Part shown: positions 1 to 7,937 of the stretch, in pieces
Layout of the letters: each line of letters begins with the position of its first letter
Numbering within the stretch: position 1 is the stretch's first letter
Assembly: GCF_007997005.1 (NCBI RefSeq)
Contig: NZ_VOSL01000038.1
Coordinates: 1 to 46,712 of the forward strand
DNA length: 46,712 nucleotides
DNA from: Lujinxingia vulgaris
GTDB taxonomy: Bacteria > Myxococcota_A > Bradymonadia > Bradymonadales > Bradymonadaceae
Direction: 5' to 3'
Notes under the pieces: generated by a model
Seen by the model: the letters and a program-made list of their open reading frames with translations, nothing else
Told to the model about the DNA's origin: nothing
The model's database searches: none
Translations under genes and position numbers: made by a program

Positions 1-2082
1 CGGGGCGGTGCGGCGCTCCGGCTGCGGCGCAGGAGCGGGCGCGGCACCTTCGGGTTCGGCGGCCGGGGCGTTGGTGCGCGGACGTGTCGGGGCCGGGGGA
101 GGGGCTACGAAGTTGCCGCCCTCGCCGCCCTGCACCGCGGTGGGTTGCCCGTCGTAGAGGCCGATCTTGGTCATGGCGATCTCGATGCCGTCGGCCATCG
201 TAAACGAGAGGGTGCGGTTGGCCTCGGTGATCGGGGTGGGCTCGAAGTTCACGTCGACGTTCTCGCGGAAGAACCAGTTAGGATCGTTGCGCAAAAAGTC
301 GGTGACGCGTCCGGCCATCGCGAAGGACATGATGATGCAGGCTGCTGCCGCGAAGATGGTCGTCCCGATGAAGATGCGCGCCAGCCGGTCAGTGGGGCGC
401 TTGACGACGTGGAAGCGCTCTTTCTGGCTGTTTTCACCGAGGGCGGTGAAGATCGGGATCGAGAGCGCGAGCGTGCTGGCCACCCCCAGCTTGACGGTGC
501 CGTGGGCGAAGTCGCCCAGCAAGGCACCGGTGGTGATGAAGGTGATGTAGCTGAAGAAGATGGCCAGGATGCTCAAGAAAATGAGCTTTACGACGGTGAA
601 GGCAAAGGAGAGCAAATTATCGTCCGGGCTTGCTGCGGGGGGAGGCTTGGGCGTTGCGGAGACGGCGGCATGCGCGGCGGTCGTGTGCGCCCCGGAGCCG
701 CTCGCTGACTGTGGTGCGGCCGGGGCCTGCGGGCTTAGCGGCGCAAAGGGGTTGTTGTCGGCGTAGGCGTCCGGGGGCAGCGGAAGCTCGGAGCTGGGAA
801 TGCCCAGGAGCTTCTCTTCGGAGAGGTCGTAGTCGACCTGATTTCCGACAAAGGGCGCTGCTTCCGCCGGGTTGAACCCGCTCTCGGCCGGGCCGGTGTC
901 GAAGTCGCGCTCGTTGAGGTTGCCCTGAAGCCATCCCGCCTCCGCGCCAGATTGAGCCGCGGCAGACGACGCGCCCGCCGCGGCTCCCAGGCCGGGGCCG
1001 AAACCGGCGGCAGGGGCGGGCTGGCGGGGCTGCTGCGTGCGCGGCTGCGTGCGCGGCTGCGGCGTGTGCTGCTGGTGGGTGTGGCGTGGGGTGTGCGGGT
1101 GCACGCCGCTCGGGTCGGTGCGGGGCACGGCGTTGAAGTTGCCGCTGACCGCGAAGTAGCCCCCGGTCGCCGGTGAGTAACCCTGCTCCTGAGAGAGGGA
1201 CATCATGGCGTGGTCGATGGACTCGCAGAACTCTTCGGCGGAGCGAAAGCGCCGGGCGATGTTTTTCTGGGTGGCGGTGCGGATGAGATCCTGGAGCAGC
1301 GGGTGCAGCGCCATCAGGCTGGGGAGGCGCAGCGGCTCGGGCGTGAGCTGCTGGCTGATCAGCCCCATCGTGGTGTCGCCCTGAACCGCCGGCTCTCCGA
1401 CGAGCATCTCGTAGAGAATGAGCCCCATCCCGTAGAGGTCGCTGGCGCCGGTGAGCGACTCGCCACGGACCTGCTCCGGGCTCATGTAGCGCGGCGTGCC
1501 GATGAGCGCGCGTTCGCCCTCGGGGACGCCGATGGAGGTGAGATCGTCGTTTTGTTTGCCGAGAAGGCGAGCGACCCCGAAGTCGAGCACTTTGACAAAG
1601 TCGGGCTCGGTGTCGAGGTCGGTGACCATGATGTTGGCCGGCTTCAGATCGCGGTGCACGATGCCGTGGCGGTGCGCCTCGGCCAGCGAGCGGGTGATCT
1701 GACGGGTGAGCGCGAGCGCGCGCATCGGCGTCTGGGCGCCTTCGGCCTTGAGGATGTCTTTGAGGGTGTCGCCCTCGACAAACTCCAGCACCATGTAGAC
1801 GACGCCCTCAAAGGTCTCGCCATAATCGTGGATGGTGACCGTGTTGGGGTGGCGAAGTTTGCTGATGATTTTGACTTCGCGCAGAAAGCGCTCGCGCGCG
1901 CTGGGCGCCTCCGAGCCCACACCGGGCTTGAGCACCTTCAGCGCCACGTGACGGTCCATGGCCACCTGAAAGGCCAGGTAGACCATGCCGAAGCCGCCGC
2001 GGCCGAGCTCGCGCAGGATGCGGTACTTGCCCTCGAAGAGGTGTCCTGGCTCTAAGCTGTATGTTGCATCGAAGACGACCAC
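1..2082 (-). CDS. Membrane-anchored serine/threonine protein kinase (3' end cut by window)
   Basis: A bacterial Hanks-type Ser/Thr kinase, read on the minus strand and running off the left edge (694 codons present). The kinase domain starts near residue 12 with a Gly-rich loop (ELGRGGFGMVYLAF). It has the catalytic loop HRDLKPANIM near residue 141, DFGVAR near 167 and the APE-region variant SPEQ. A Pro/Ala/Gln-rich linker follows from about residue 300. After it come hydrophobic segments (for example VVKLIFLSILAIFFSYITFI near residue 500) and an extracytoplasmic tail ending in another Pro/Ala-rich stretch. The start is taken as GTG at 2082-2080, preceded by AGGGGAG at suitable spacing, because an in-frame stop lies just upstream. 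It is divergent from the helicase gene. The kinase assignment is secure; the signal sensed and the substrates are unknown. Confidence 0.9.
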   Translation of the reverse strand, partial: MVVFDATYSLEPGHLFEGKYRILRELGRGGFGMVYLAFQVAMDRHVALKVLKPGVGSEAPSARERFLREVKIISKLRHPNTVTIHDYGETFEGVVYMVLEFVEGDTLKDILKAEGAQTPMRALALTRQITRSLAEAHRHGIVHRDLKPANIMVTDLDTEPDFVKVLDFGVARLLGKQNDDLTSIGVPEGERALIGTPRYMSPEQVRGESLTGASDLYGMGLILYEMLVGEPAVQGDTTMGLISQQLTPEPLRLPSLMALHPLLQDLIRTATQKNIARRFRSAEEFCESIDHAMMSLSQEQGYSPATGGYFAVSGNFNAVPRTDPSGVHPHTPRHTHQQHTPQPRTQPRTQQPRQPAPAAGFGPGLGAAAGASSAAAQSGAEAGWLQGNLNERDFDTGPAESGFNPAEAAPFVGNQVDYDLSEEKLLGIPSSELPLPPDAYADNNPFAPLSPQAPAAPQSASGSGAHTTAAHAAVSATPKPPPAASPDDNLLSFAFTVVKLIFLSILAIFFSYITFITTGALLGDFAHGTVKLGVASTLALSIPIFTALGENSQKERFHVVKRPTDRLARIFIGTTIFAAAACIIMSFAMAGRVTDFLRNDPNWFFRENVDVNFEPTPITEANRTLSFTMADGIEIAMTKIGLYDGQPTAVQGGEGGNFVAPPPAPTRPRTNAPAAEPEGAAPAPAPQPERRTAP

Positions 2083-2194
2083 GGAGGTGGACTCCCCTGG
2101 GGCATAGACCTATGGTTGGCATCATCCTTAAGCCGGATCAGGCTATCAACGGCCCCGGAGCAGGTCAATCTAAGCGGGCCGCAGAATTCAAGCG

Positions 2195-3613
2195 ATGTCG
2201 AGTAACGCAGAGTCACAGTTCGGGGACAAGGCCGACGGCGCAGCCGGCGCGACGCTCTCCTTTGAGGAGGGCACGCTGGTGCTGCGGGGGGTATCGCGGG
2301 AGCAGGGCGCGGCCGGGCCGGGCTGGGTCTATGACGCGCGGGTCGACGCCTGGCGAGCGCCGGCCTGGCGCTACCGGCAGGTGCTCGCTGCACTTCTGCG
2401 CTCCGGATTGAGCCTGCGCGATGAGGCCCGCGCCTACGCCGAACACGACCTGAAGATGGGCGGGCGGCGCTTTAAGCCCTACGACCACCAGGCCGAGGCG
2501 CTGCAGGCCTGGGGGCAGGGCAGCCGACGCGGGGTGGTGGTGCTGCCGACCGGCGCGGGAAAAAGCTATGTGGCGTCGATGGCCATTGAGCTCACCGGGC
2601 GCACCACGCTGGTAGTGGTGCCCACCATCGACCTGATGACGCAGTGGGTGGGTAACCTCGAGGCGGCCTTTGGCCAGCCCATCGGCATGCTCGGCGGGGG
2701 CTACCATCAGGTGGAGCGCATCACGGTCTCGACCTACGACTCCGCGGCGATTCATATGGCGCGGCTCGGCGATCGTTTTGGGCTGTTGATCTTTGATGAG
2801 GCGCATCACCTGCCCGGGGAGGTGTATCGGCAGGCGGCCTTGCAGAGCATTGCGCCCTTTCGGCTGGGGCTTACCGCCACGCCGGAGCGCAGCGACGGCA
2901 GAGAGCGCGACCTCGACGATCTGGTCGGACCCCAGGTCTACCGTCGCTCCATCAAGGAGCTGGCTGGCGAGGTGCTGGCCGACTACGAGGTGCGCACCCT
3001 GGAGGTGGCGATGAATGAGGAGGATCGCGCGATGTATGACGACGCTCGCGCGGTCTACCGCGGCTTTGTGGAGTCGCAGGGCATTCGCCTGGGCGGACGC
3101 CACGGCTGGCGCAACTTCCTGGCGGCCACGAGCCGCTCCGATGAGGGGCGGCGCGCGCTCAAGGCCCACCGTCTGCAGAAGCGTCTGGCGCTTGTGCATC
3201 AGGAGAAGTTGGCGCTGCTTTACGAACTTCTCGATGAGCATCCCGAGGAGCGGGTCCTGATCTTCACCAACGACAACGCGTCGGTCTACGCCATCAGTGA
3301 GGCGCTCTTATGCCCGGCCATCACCCACGAGACGAAGATCAAGGAGCGCCGCGAGATCTTAAAGCGCGTGCGTGAGGGGACCTACCGGGTGCTGGTCACC
3401 AGCAAGGTGCTCAATGAGGGGGTGGACATCCCGGAGGCCTCGGTGGCGATGATCCTGGCCGGCTCCGGGAGTGTGCGGGAGCATGTGCAGCGCCTGGGTC
3501 GAATTTTGCGACGCGGGGAGGGCAAGCGCGCTCTGCTGTACGAGTTGGTGACGGCGGATTCGGTCGAGGGGTTTGTGAGCCAGCGACGTCGGGAGCACGA
3601 TGCTTACCAGTGA
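2195..3613 (+). CDS. XPB-type superfamily 2 DNA helicase
   Basis: A 472-residue SF2 helicase. Seen: Walker A VLPTGAGKS near residue 119, DEAH box IFDEAHH near 200, motif III LTATPERSDGRE near 225, a second RecA-like lobe with VLVTSKVLNEGVDIP, and motif VI QRLGRILRR near 432. The region before Walker A (about 110 residues, containing GRRFKPYDHQ) resembles the N-terminal damage-recognition part of archaeal XPB. The gene overlaps the downstream DUF790 nuclease gene by 14 nt. In archaea XPB and Bax1 (DUF790) form a helicase-nuclease pair implicated in nucleotide excision repair, and the same arrangement here strongly supports XPB rather than a generic DEAD helicase. No good ribosome binding site is visible at ATG 2195, so the start is slightly uncertain. 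Confidence 0.88.
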   Translation: MSSNAESQFGDKADGAAGATLSFEEGTLVLRGVSREQGAAGPGWVYDARVDAWRAPAWRYRQVLAALLRSGLSLRDEARAYAEHDLKMGGRRFKPYDHQAEALQAWGQGSRRGVVVLPTGAGKSYVASMAIELTGRTTLVVVPTIDLMTQWVGNLEAAFGQPIGMLGGGYHQVERITVSTYDSAAIHMARLGDRFGLLIFDEAHHLPGEVYRQAALQSIAPFRLGLTATPERSDGRERDLDDLVGPQVYRRSIKELAGEVLADYEVRTLEVAMNEEDRAMYDDARAVYRGFVESQGIRLGGRHGWRNFLAATSRSDEGRRALKAHRLQKRLALVHQEKLALLYELLDEHPEERVLIFTNDNASVYAISEALLCPAITHETKIKERREILKRVREGTYRVLVTSKVLNEGVDIPEASVAMILAGSGSVREHVQRLGRILRRGEGKRALLYELVTADSVEGFVSQRRREHDAYQ

Positions 3614-4802
3614 TCTTCTGCGGGTAAAAAAGACGCGCGGGGCGATCGTGCCGCGTTATCTGGATGTGGATTCTCCCGAAGCGCGGGAGCGGGCGCAGGC
3701 GCTGGTGGGGATTTTCAACGATCACCTCGATAAACCGCGCGCGCTGGTCGATGAGCGGGTGGAAGAGGCCATTGGCCACGGCACGGATTTCTTGATCTGG
3801 CGGGGGCTTGCGAAACTTCTCTACGACCGCAGCGAGTTCGAGGTACGGGCCGAGGCGGAGCCCGCAGATGTGCGCGAGGCGCTCTTTCTGGCAGCGGCGA
3901 AAGCGGGCAACCCGCATCGCGACGAGGCGCGCGCGCAGGTGCTCAACGAGGTGGGAGCGGCGATGGGGCTGAGCCCGCAGGCGCTGGAGGTGGCGCTTTA
4001 CGCCGATCTTGAGGAGCGTCAGGTGCTCTCATCCTTTAAGAAGATTGACGCCGAGGGGCTGCTGCACCGCTACAACCTGGCGCTGGCGCAGGCGGTGCTC
4101 TACCGGGCGCTGAGTCTGAAGATTTCGCTCACGGGGCAGGACTCCAACCGGCTGCGCTATCTCTTTCAGATGTTGAAGTTTCACCGTTTGATGCATCGCA
4201 CCGAGCGGGTCAAAGGGGGCTATGTGATCGAAGTCGACGGGCCGGCCAGCGTGCTCAAGGGGGGCAAGCGCTACGGGTTGTCGATGGCGAGTTTCCTGCC
4301 GACGGTGCTGCACCTGAAGGGCTGGCAGCTCGACGCGGTGGTCGATTGGGATAACAAAGAGCGCACCTTTGAGCTGGGGCCGGACCAGGGGCTGAAAAGC
4401 GGTCGGCGCGTGCGGGGGCAGTGGGTGGCCGAGGAGGAGCAGTGGTTTGAGGAGCGCTTCCCCGACCAGTCGCCCGAGGGCTGGGAGCTTGTGCGCCAGG
4501 GGGAGGTTGTGGATCTGGGGGATAATGAGGTGCTCGTTACCGATTATGTGGTGCGAGAGCCGGGCGGGCGCGAGGTGCTGCTGGAGATCGTCGGGGCCTG
4601 GCGGGCGGGGTATTTGCGCCGGCGACTGGAGCGGTTGTCGGCGCTTAAGAGCGAGCGGCCGGTGATCCTGGTCGTCAGCGAGCGTCTCAAGGCCGACCGC
4701 GAGAAGATGGAGGCCGGGGCGGCGGGGGTGGTGTTTTTCAAGGGCGTGATCTTGAGCGATAAGGTCGTTGAAGCGGCCCGGCAGGCGCTGGGGCTCGGGT
4801 AA
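3600..4802 (+). CDS. Bax1-like DUF790 nuclease, XPB partner
   Basis: A 400-residue protein of the DUF790 (Bax1, 'binds archaeal XPB') family. Seen: the typical opening MLTSDLLRVKKTRG; a helical middle; and a C-terminal restriction-endonuclease-like core with VLVTDYVV near residue 312 followed by EVLLEIVGAWRAGYL near 325-340. This fits the family pattern of an Asp on one strand and Glu-Ile-Val-Gly on the next. Known for the family: Bax1 is a structure-specific nuclease activated by and bound to XPB, cutting DNA at bubbles or junctions. The start codon lies inside the last codons of the helicase, so the two are almost certainly translationally coupled and made together. Length is normal for the family. 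Whether this pair does excision repair in this bacterium is inference. Confidence 0.85.
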   Translation: MLTSDLLRVKKTRGAIVPRYLDVDSPEARERAQALVGIFNDHLDKPRALVDERVEEAIGHGTDFLIWRGLAKLLYDRSEFEVRAEAEPADVREALFLAAAKAGNPHRDEARAQVLNEVGAAMGLSPQALEVALYADLEERQVLSSFKKIDAEGLLHRYNLALAQAVLYRALSLKISLTGQDSNRLRYLFQMLKFHRLMHRTERVKGGYVIEVDGPASVLKGGKRYGLSMASFLPTVLHLKGWQLDAVVDWDNKERTFELGPDQGLKSGRRVRGQWVAEEEQWFEERFPDQSPEGWELVRQGEVVDLGDNEVLVTDYVVREPGGREVLLEIVGAWRAGYLRRRLERLSALKSERPVILVVSERLKADREKMEAGAAGVVFFKGVILSDKVVEAARQALGLG

Positions 4803-4978
4803 GCGCGGGGGAGGGGGCTCGATACGGGTCTCAACGCTTCGGGGGACACCCCGAGGAGGTGCAGTCGGAGCGCGGAGGTGCGGGGCCTGTTGGCGTCGAG
4901 CACCAGCGTAGGGCATGGTAGCAGGCATCATGCGCAGCGCGATGAATAAATGACTTCCGGGACAGTGGAGTGACGAGT

Positions 4979-6106
4979 ATGCGAATCGAGAGTGCGACAA
5001 AAGCGGCCCTGGTGGGCCTTGTGGCAGGCGGGGCGATATTGGTGGGGCAGGTGGCGGTGGCCGACGCCTGCATGCCGCCTCCCGGTCAAATCAACGGGGC
5101 TTACCCGGCCGATGGCGAGGTGGTGGCTCCCGAGGTCAAGATGTGGCTCTTTGGCAGCGGGGCGGGGCAGCTCCCCACCATCGAGCTCCGAGACGCCGAT
5201 GACGAGGTGGTCGAGACCACGGCGCTCACGAGCTACCTGACCTCCATGTTCGGCGTCGCTCACGCCGTGGTCCCCGACGCCCCGCTGGCCGAGGGCACCT
5301 ACACGCTGAGCGCTCAGTTTGAGAGTTTCCCCCAGAGCGACTTTGAGCGCGTCATCGAGGTCGACGCCGACGCCGCCTGGCCCGCGCCGCCCGCCCCGCC
5401 GGCGATCACCTGGTACCGGGAGACTCACGACCAGGCCGTGGGCAACAGCTGTGAGTTTGGCGATGAGCATCACCGCATCATGCTTCAGCCGTCTGCGGGA
5501 GCAGTGGCGTACCGCCTGGAGCTTGAGACCGAGTTTGATACGGCCTTTGAGATCGGCCCGATGGGCGGTCGCACCGCCATCGAACACGGCATCACCCTGG
5601 GCGATGTGGTCTGCGTGCGGGCCTACGCCATCCGTGGCGACGGCGTGGAGAGTGAGGTCTCGGAGCGCTGCCTGCCGCAGAAGTGCCGTCATTACGAGCT
5701 CGACGAGAGCCCCGGCGCGCTGGGAACCACTGACTGGAGCCTTGTGAGTGAGGATAGCTGCCCGGGTGATCCCGGGGAGGGGGATGAGCCCGGTGGGGGC
5801 GATGTGGGCGCAGATGCCGGCTTTGATGTTGGCGAGTGGCCCGACGAGGATGCTGGTGATGATGTGGGGCCTCAGCCCGGCGATGATGTTGGCGAGGAGC
5901 CTCAGCATGATGCGGGAGAAAGCGTCGATGCCGGCTCCGGCGATGTGGGCACAGGCTCCGGCGGTGACGTCGCCCTGGACGACGATGGAAACTCGCAGGG
6001 AGCGGTCAGCGGGGGCGGCTGCTCCTCGTCGGGAAGTCCGGCGGGCGGTGCGCTGAGCCTGGTGCTCGGTGCGCTGGGGATGCTCGTGTGGCGTCGGCGC
6101 CTTTGA
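4979..6106 (+). CDS. Exported surface protein with MYXO-CTERM-like anchor (paralog 1)
   Basis: A 375-residue protein of unknown function. It has an N-terminal signal peptide (hydrophobic stretch ALVGLVAGGAILVGQVAVADA, cleavage before Cys-Met-Pro) and a folded part of about 230 residues with paired cysteines (NSCEFGDE, RCLPQKC). An Asp/Gly/Val-rich linker follows with repeats of the type DVGxDAG. The C terminus is GGGCSSSG, then a transmembrane helix and WRRRL, a layout like the MYXO-CTERM sorting signal of Myxococcota-type bacteria. The ATG at 4979 is preferred over GTG 4970 because GGAG lies 8 nt upstream of it. The next gene is a clear tandem paralog (shared PLAEGTY/PLAEGSY, GNSCEFGDE/GNSCEWGDE, LGTTDW/FGTTDW). 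It is likely displayed on the outer surface; no enzymatic motif is visible. Confidence 0.8.
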   Translation: MRIESATKAALVGLVAGGAILVGQVAVADACMPPPGQINGAYPADGEVVAPEVKMWLFGSGAGQLPTIELRDADDEVVETTALTSYLTSMFGVAHAVVPDAPLAEGTYTLSAQFESFPQSDFERVIEVDADAAWPAPPAPPAITWYRETHDQAVGNSCEFGDEHHRIMLQPSAGAVAYRLELETEFDTAFEIGPMGGRTAIEHGITLGDVVCVRAYAIRGDGVESEVSERCLPQKCRHYELDESPGALGTTDWSLVSEDSCPGDPGEGDEPGGGDVGADAGFDVGEWPDEDAGDDVGPQPGDDVGEEPQHDAGESVDAGSGDVGTGSGGDVALDDDGNSQGAVSGGGCSSSGSPAGGALSLVLGALGMLVWRRRL

Positions 6107-6174
6107 GTCGCTCAAAGGTCGGGTGTGAAGTTCCAAAAACATGGCCGTCTTTTAAGGCGGCCGGGAGTATGACG

Positions 6175-7188
6175 ATGACGATGTGGAGTGTGGGAAGTGG
6201 CCTGGCGATCTGCGCGGGCGTGATGATGGCGAGCGTACTGCCCGTGCAGGAGGCGCAGGCCTGTGATCCGGCGCTTGAGTATGTGGTCGATGCGTTGCCC
6301 GCCGAAGATGCGGTGGTGGCGCCCGATGCGCAGCTGTTGATCTTCTTTAACGGCGCGCAGGACGACCCTTTGGTCGAGCTTGTGAACGCGGCCGGGGAGC
6401 AGGTGCCCGTCAGCGTGGAGCGCGTCAATCAGGCGGCGTTCTTCGGTTTTGTTCGCGAGCTCCTGCCGGAGGCGCCGCTGGCCGAGGGCAGCTATAGCAT
6501 CCGCGTGACCTATGACGATGAGTTTCAGGAGGACTTCGAGCGTAGCTTTGAGGTGGACGCCGAGCACACCTGGGCCCCGATTGAGAGCGCGCCCGAGTTG
6601 ACCTGGTATCAGGAGACCTACGCCGAGGGCACCGGCAACAGCTGCGAGTGGGGTGATGAGTATCAGATGATCCGTTTTGGGGAGGTTCCCGGGGCGATCA
6701 GCTATTATGTGGAGCTGGAGCGCGATGACACGATCCTGGAGCAGCGTTACCTGAGCGATAAGGCCGGGATGTTTCACGGCTTCGTGATGCAGGACATCGA
6801 CTGCGTGCGCGTGGTGGCCCTCGGCGGCGATGGTGGGGCTGGCGAGTCGACCGAGCTCTGTGTGCCCGATAAGTGCAACCACTTCGAGGGGGAGATGCCC
6901 TTTCAATTTGGTACCACCGACTGGGACGAGGTCGAGGGCTGTGAGATCGAGGTGCCGGTGGAGGGCGATCCGGACGACAGTGACGCTGGCAGCGACGACG
7001 TCGGCGCAGGCGATGTGGGCTCGGGCGCCGATGCGGGGAGTGACGCCGGCGGCTGGGATGTGGAGGAACCTTCTGGCGGATCGGATGACGAGGGTGGTTG
7101 CAGCAGCACCGGCGGAGCACCGGGCGGCATGATGGCGACGGCGCTGGCGATGTTTGGATTGCTGTGGCGCCGGCGCCGCGCGTTCTGA
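6175..7188 (+). CDS. Exported surface protein with MYXO-CTERM-like anchor (paralog 2)
   Basis: A 337-residue tandem paralog of the preceding gene. It has a signal peptide (GLAICAGVMMASVLPVQEAQA then Cys), an ectodomain with the same landmarks (PLAEGSYSI, TWYQETY, GNSCEWGDEY, CVPDKC, FGTTDW), an acidic DVGAGDVG-type linker, and a terminal GGCSSTGG, transmembrane helix and WRRRRAF. The reading frame is open further upstream, to within the 3' end of paralog 1. ATG 6175 is chosen because GGGAG sits 7 nt before it and it begins the signal peptide cleanly. A strong terminator follows at 7237. Function is unknown; gene duplication with sequence divergence suggests a surface adhesin or structural role, but that is a guess. 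Confidence 0.78.
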   Translation: MTMWSVGSGLAICAGVMMASVLPVQEAQACDPALEYVVDALPAEDAVVAPDAQLLIFFNGAQDDPLVELVNAAGEQVPVSVERVNQAAFFGFVRELLPEAPLAEGSYSIRVTYDDEFQEDFERSFEVDAEHTWAPIESAPELTWYQETYAEGTGNSCEWGDEYQMIRFGEVPGAISYYVELERDDTILEQRYLSDKAGMFHGFVMQDIDCVRVVALGGDGGAGESTELCVPDKCNHFEGEMPFQFGTTDWDEVEGCEIEVPVEGDPDDSDAGSDDVGAGDVGSGADAGSDAGGWDVEEPSGGSDDEGGCSSTGGAPGGMMATALAMFGLLWRRRRAF

Positions 7189-7236
7189 GCGGCGCTCAGG
7201 TCGGCCTGAACCGACATCGATCGAAGTACAAGCGAG

Positions 7237-7268
7237 ACGCGCGGCCCGAAAGGGTCGCGCGTTTTTTT
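7237..7268 (+). terminator. Rho-independent terminator
   Basis: Stem ACGCGCGGCCC / GGGTCGCGCGT with a GAAA tetraloop and one mismatch, followed by seven T residues. It ends the transcription unit of the two paralogous surface proteins. Confidence 0.9.
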
Positions 7269-7388
7269 ATTCAGATGGTCGGGTGGGTCTAAGTTGTTGA
7301 TTGGGAACGTCTTTTGGCCTGCCCGGGGAGAGGGCGTTCGCAAAGGTTGACGGATCATGAAATAGTCTCCAAATTAGCGCCGTTAGTT

Positions 7389-7421
7389 TGTTCAGTTCAT
7401 ACTGAATGTTTCATATGAACA
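7389..7421 (+). promoter_or_regulatory. Probable operator of the efflux-operon repressor
   Basis: Two adjacent palindromes: TTCAGT-TCAT-ACTGAA (7391-7406) and TTCATATGAA (7410-7419). They are framed by an outer inverted repeat TGTTCA (7389-7394) / TGAACA (7416-7421). They lie 37-69 nt upstream of the GbsR/MarR-like gene that opens the RND efflux operon. A TTGACG resembling a -35 hexamer is at 7347-7352. Winged-helix repressors of this class bind such dyads in their own promoters; autorepression is inferred from position only. Confidence 0.6.
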
Positions 7422-7457
7422 GCCTGTCGCACGCAGAACACCCACTGAGACGAACCT

Positions 7458-7937
7458 ATGAATGACGCAGAGATCGAGTTTATCGAGCGCTTCGGCCTGA
7501 TCTTTGAGGAGGACGGCGCGCCGCGTATCGCCGGTCGCATCTTCGCGCTGGCGCTAATCGAAGACCGCGCGCTGACCCTCGACGATATGGCCGAGATCCT
7601 TCAGGTGAGCAAAGCCTCGATCAGCACGAACACTCGCCTGCTCGACGGGATGGGGCTCCTGGAGCGCACGACCGTGCCCGGCGATCGCCACACCTACTAT
7701 CGCCTCGCGCCGGATGCCTTTGAGGTCTCGCTGGCGAGGGCGCGCCGGCGGATGGTCACGGTGCTGGAGGTGCTCGACGACACCCTCCCGGGGCTCCCCG
7801 AGGATAACCCGGTCGCGAAGCGACGGCTCTCAAAGATGCAGGAGTGGCACCGCTTTTTGGTCGACGATATGGACGCGATGCTGATTCGCTGGCGCGATCG
7901 TCAGGACGCGAAACACGAGGAGGGCGCCGATGCGTAA
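7458..7937 (+). CDS. GbsR/MarR-family transcriptional regulator of the efflux operon
   Basis: A 159-residue winged-helix regulator. The DNA-binding part spans roughly residues 25-80, with the recognition-helix region AEILQVSKASISTNTRLL and a wing-like ERTTVPGDRHTYYRL. This pattern matches GbsR-type proteins of the MarR superfamily. The C-terminal helices probably form the dimer and ligand-binding part. It is the first gene of a five-gene unit: its stop codon is inside the start of the TolC-like gene (ATGCGTAA). The palindromes immediately upstream suggest it represses its own operon and is released by a pump substrate. The inducer is unknown. Confidence 0.85.
   Translation: MNDAEIEFIERFGLIFEEDGAPRIAGRIFALALIEDRALTLDDMAEILQVSKASISTNTRLLDGMGLLERTTVPGDRHTYYRLAPDAFEVSLARARRRMVTVLEVLDDTLPGLPEDNPVAKRRLSKMQEWHRFLVDDMDAMLIRWRDRQDAKHEEGADA

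Noticed and set aside
1210-2055. Long plus-strand open frame (281 codons) opposite the kinase
   Set aside because: It is the antisense of the kinase domain; the minus strand carries HRDLKPANIM and DFGVAR in frame.
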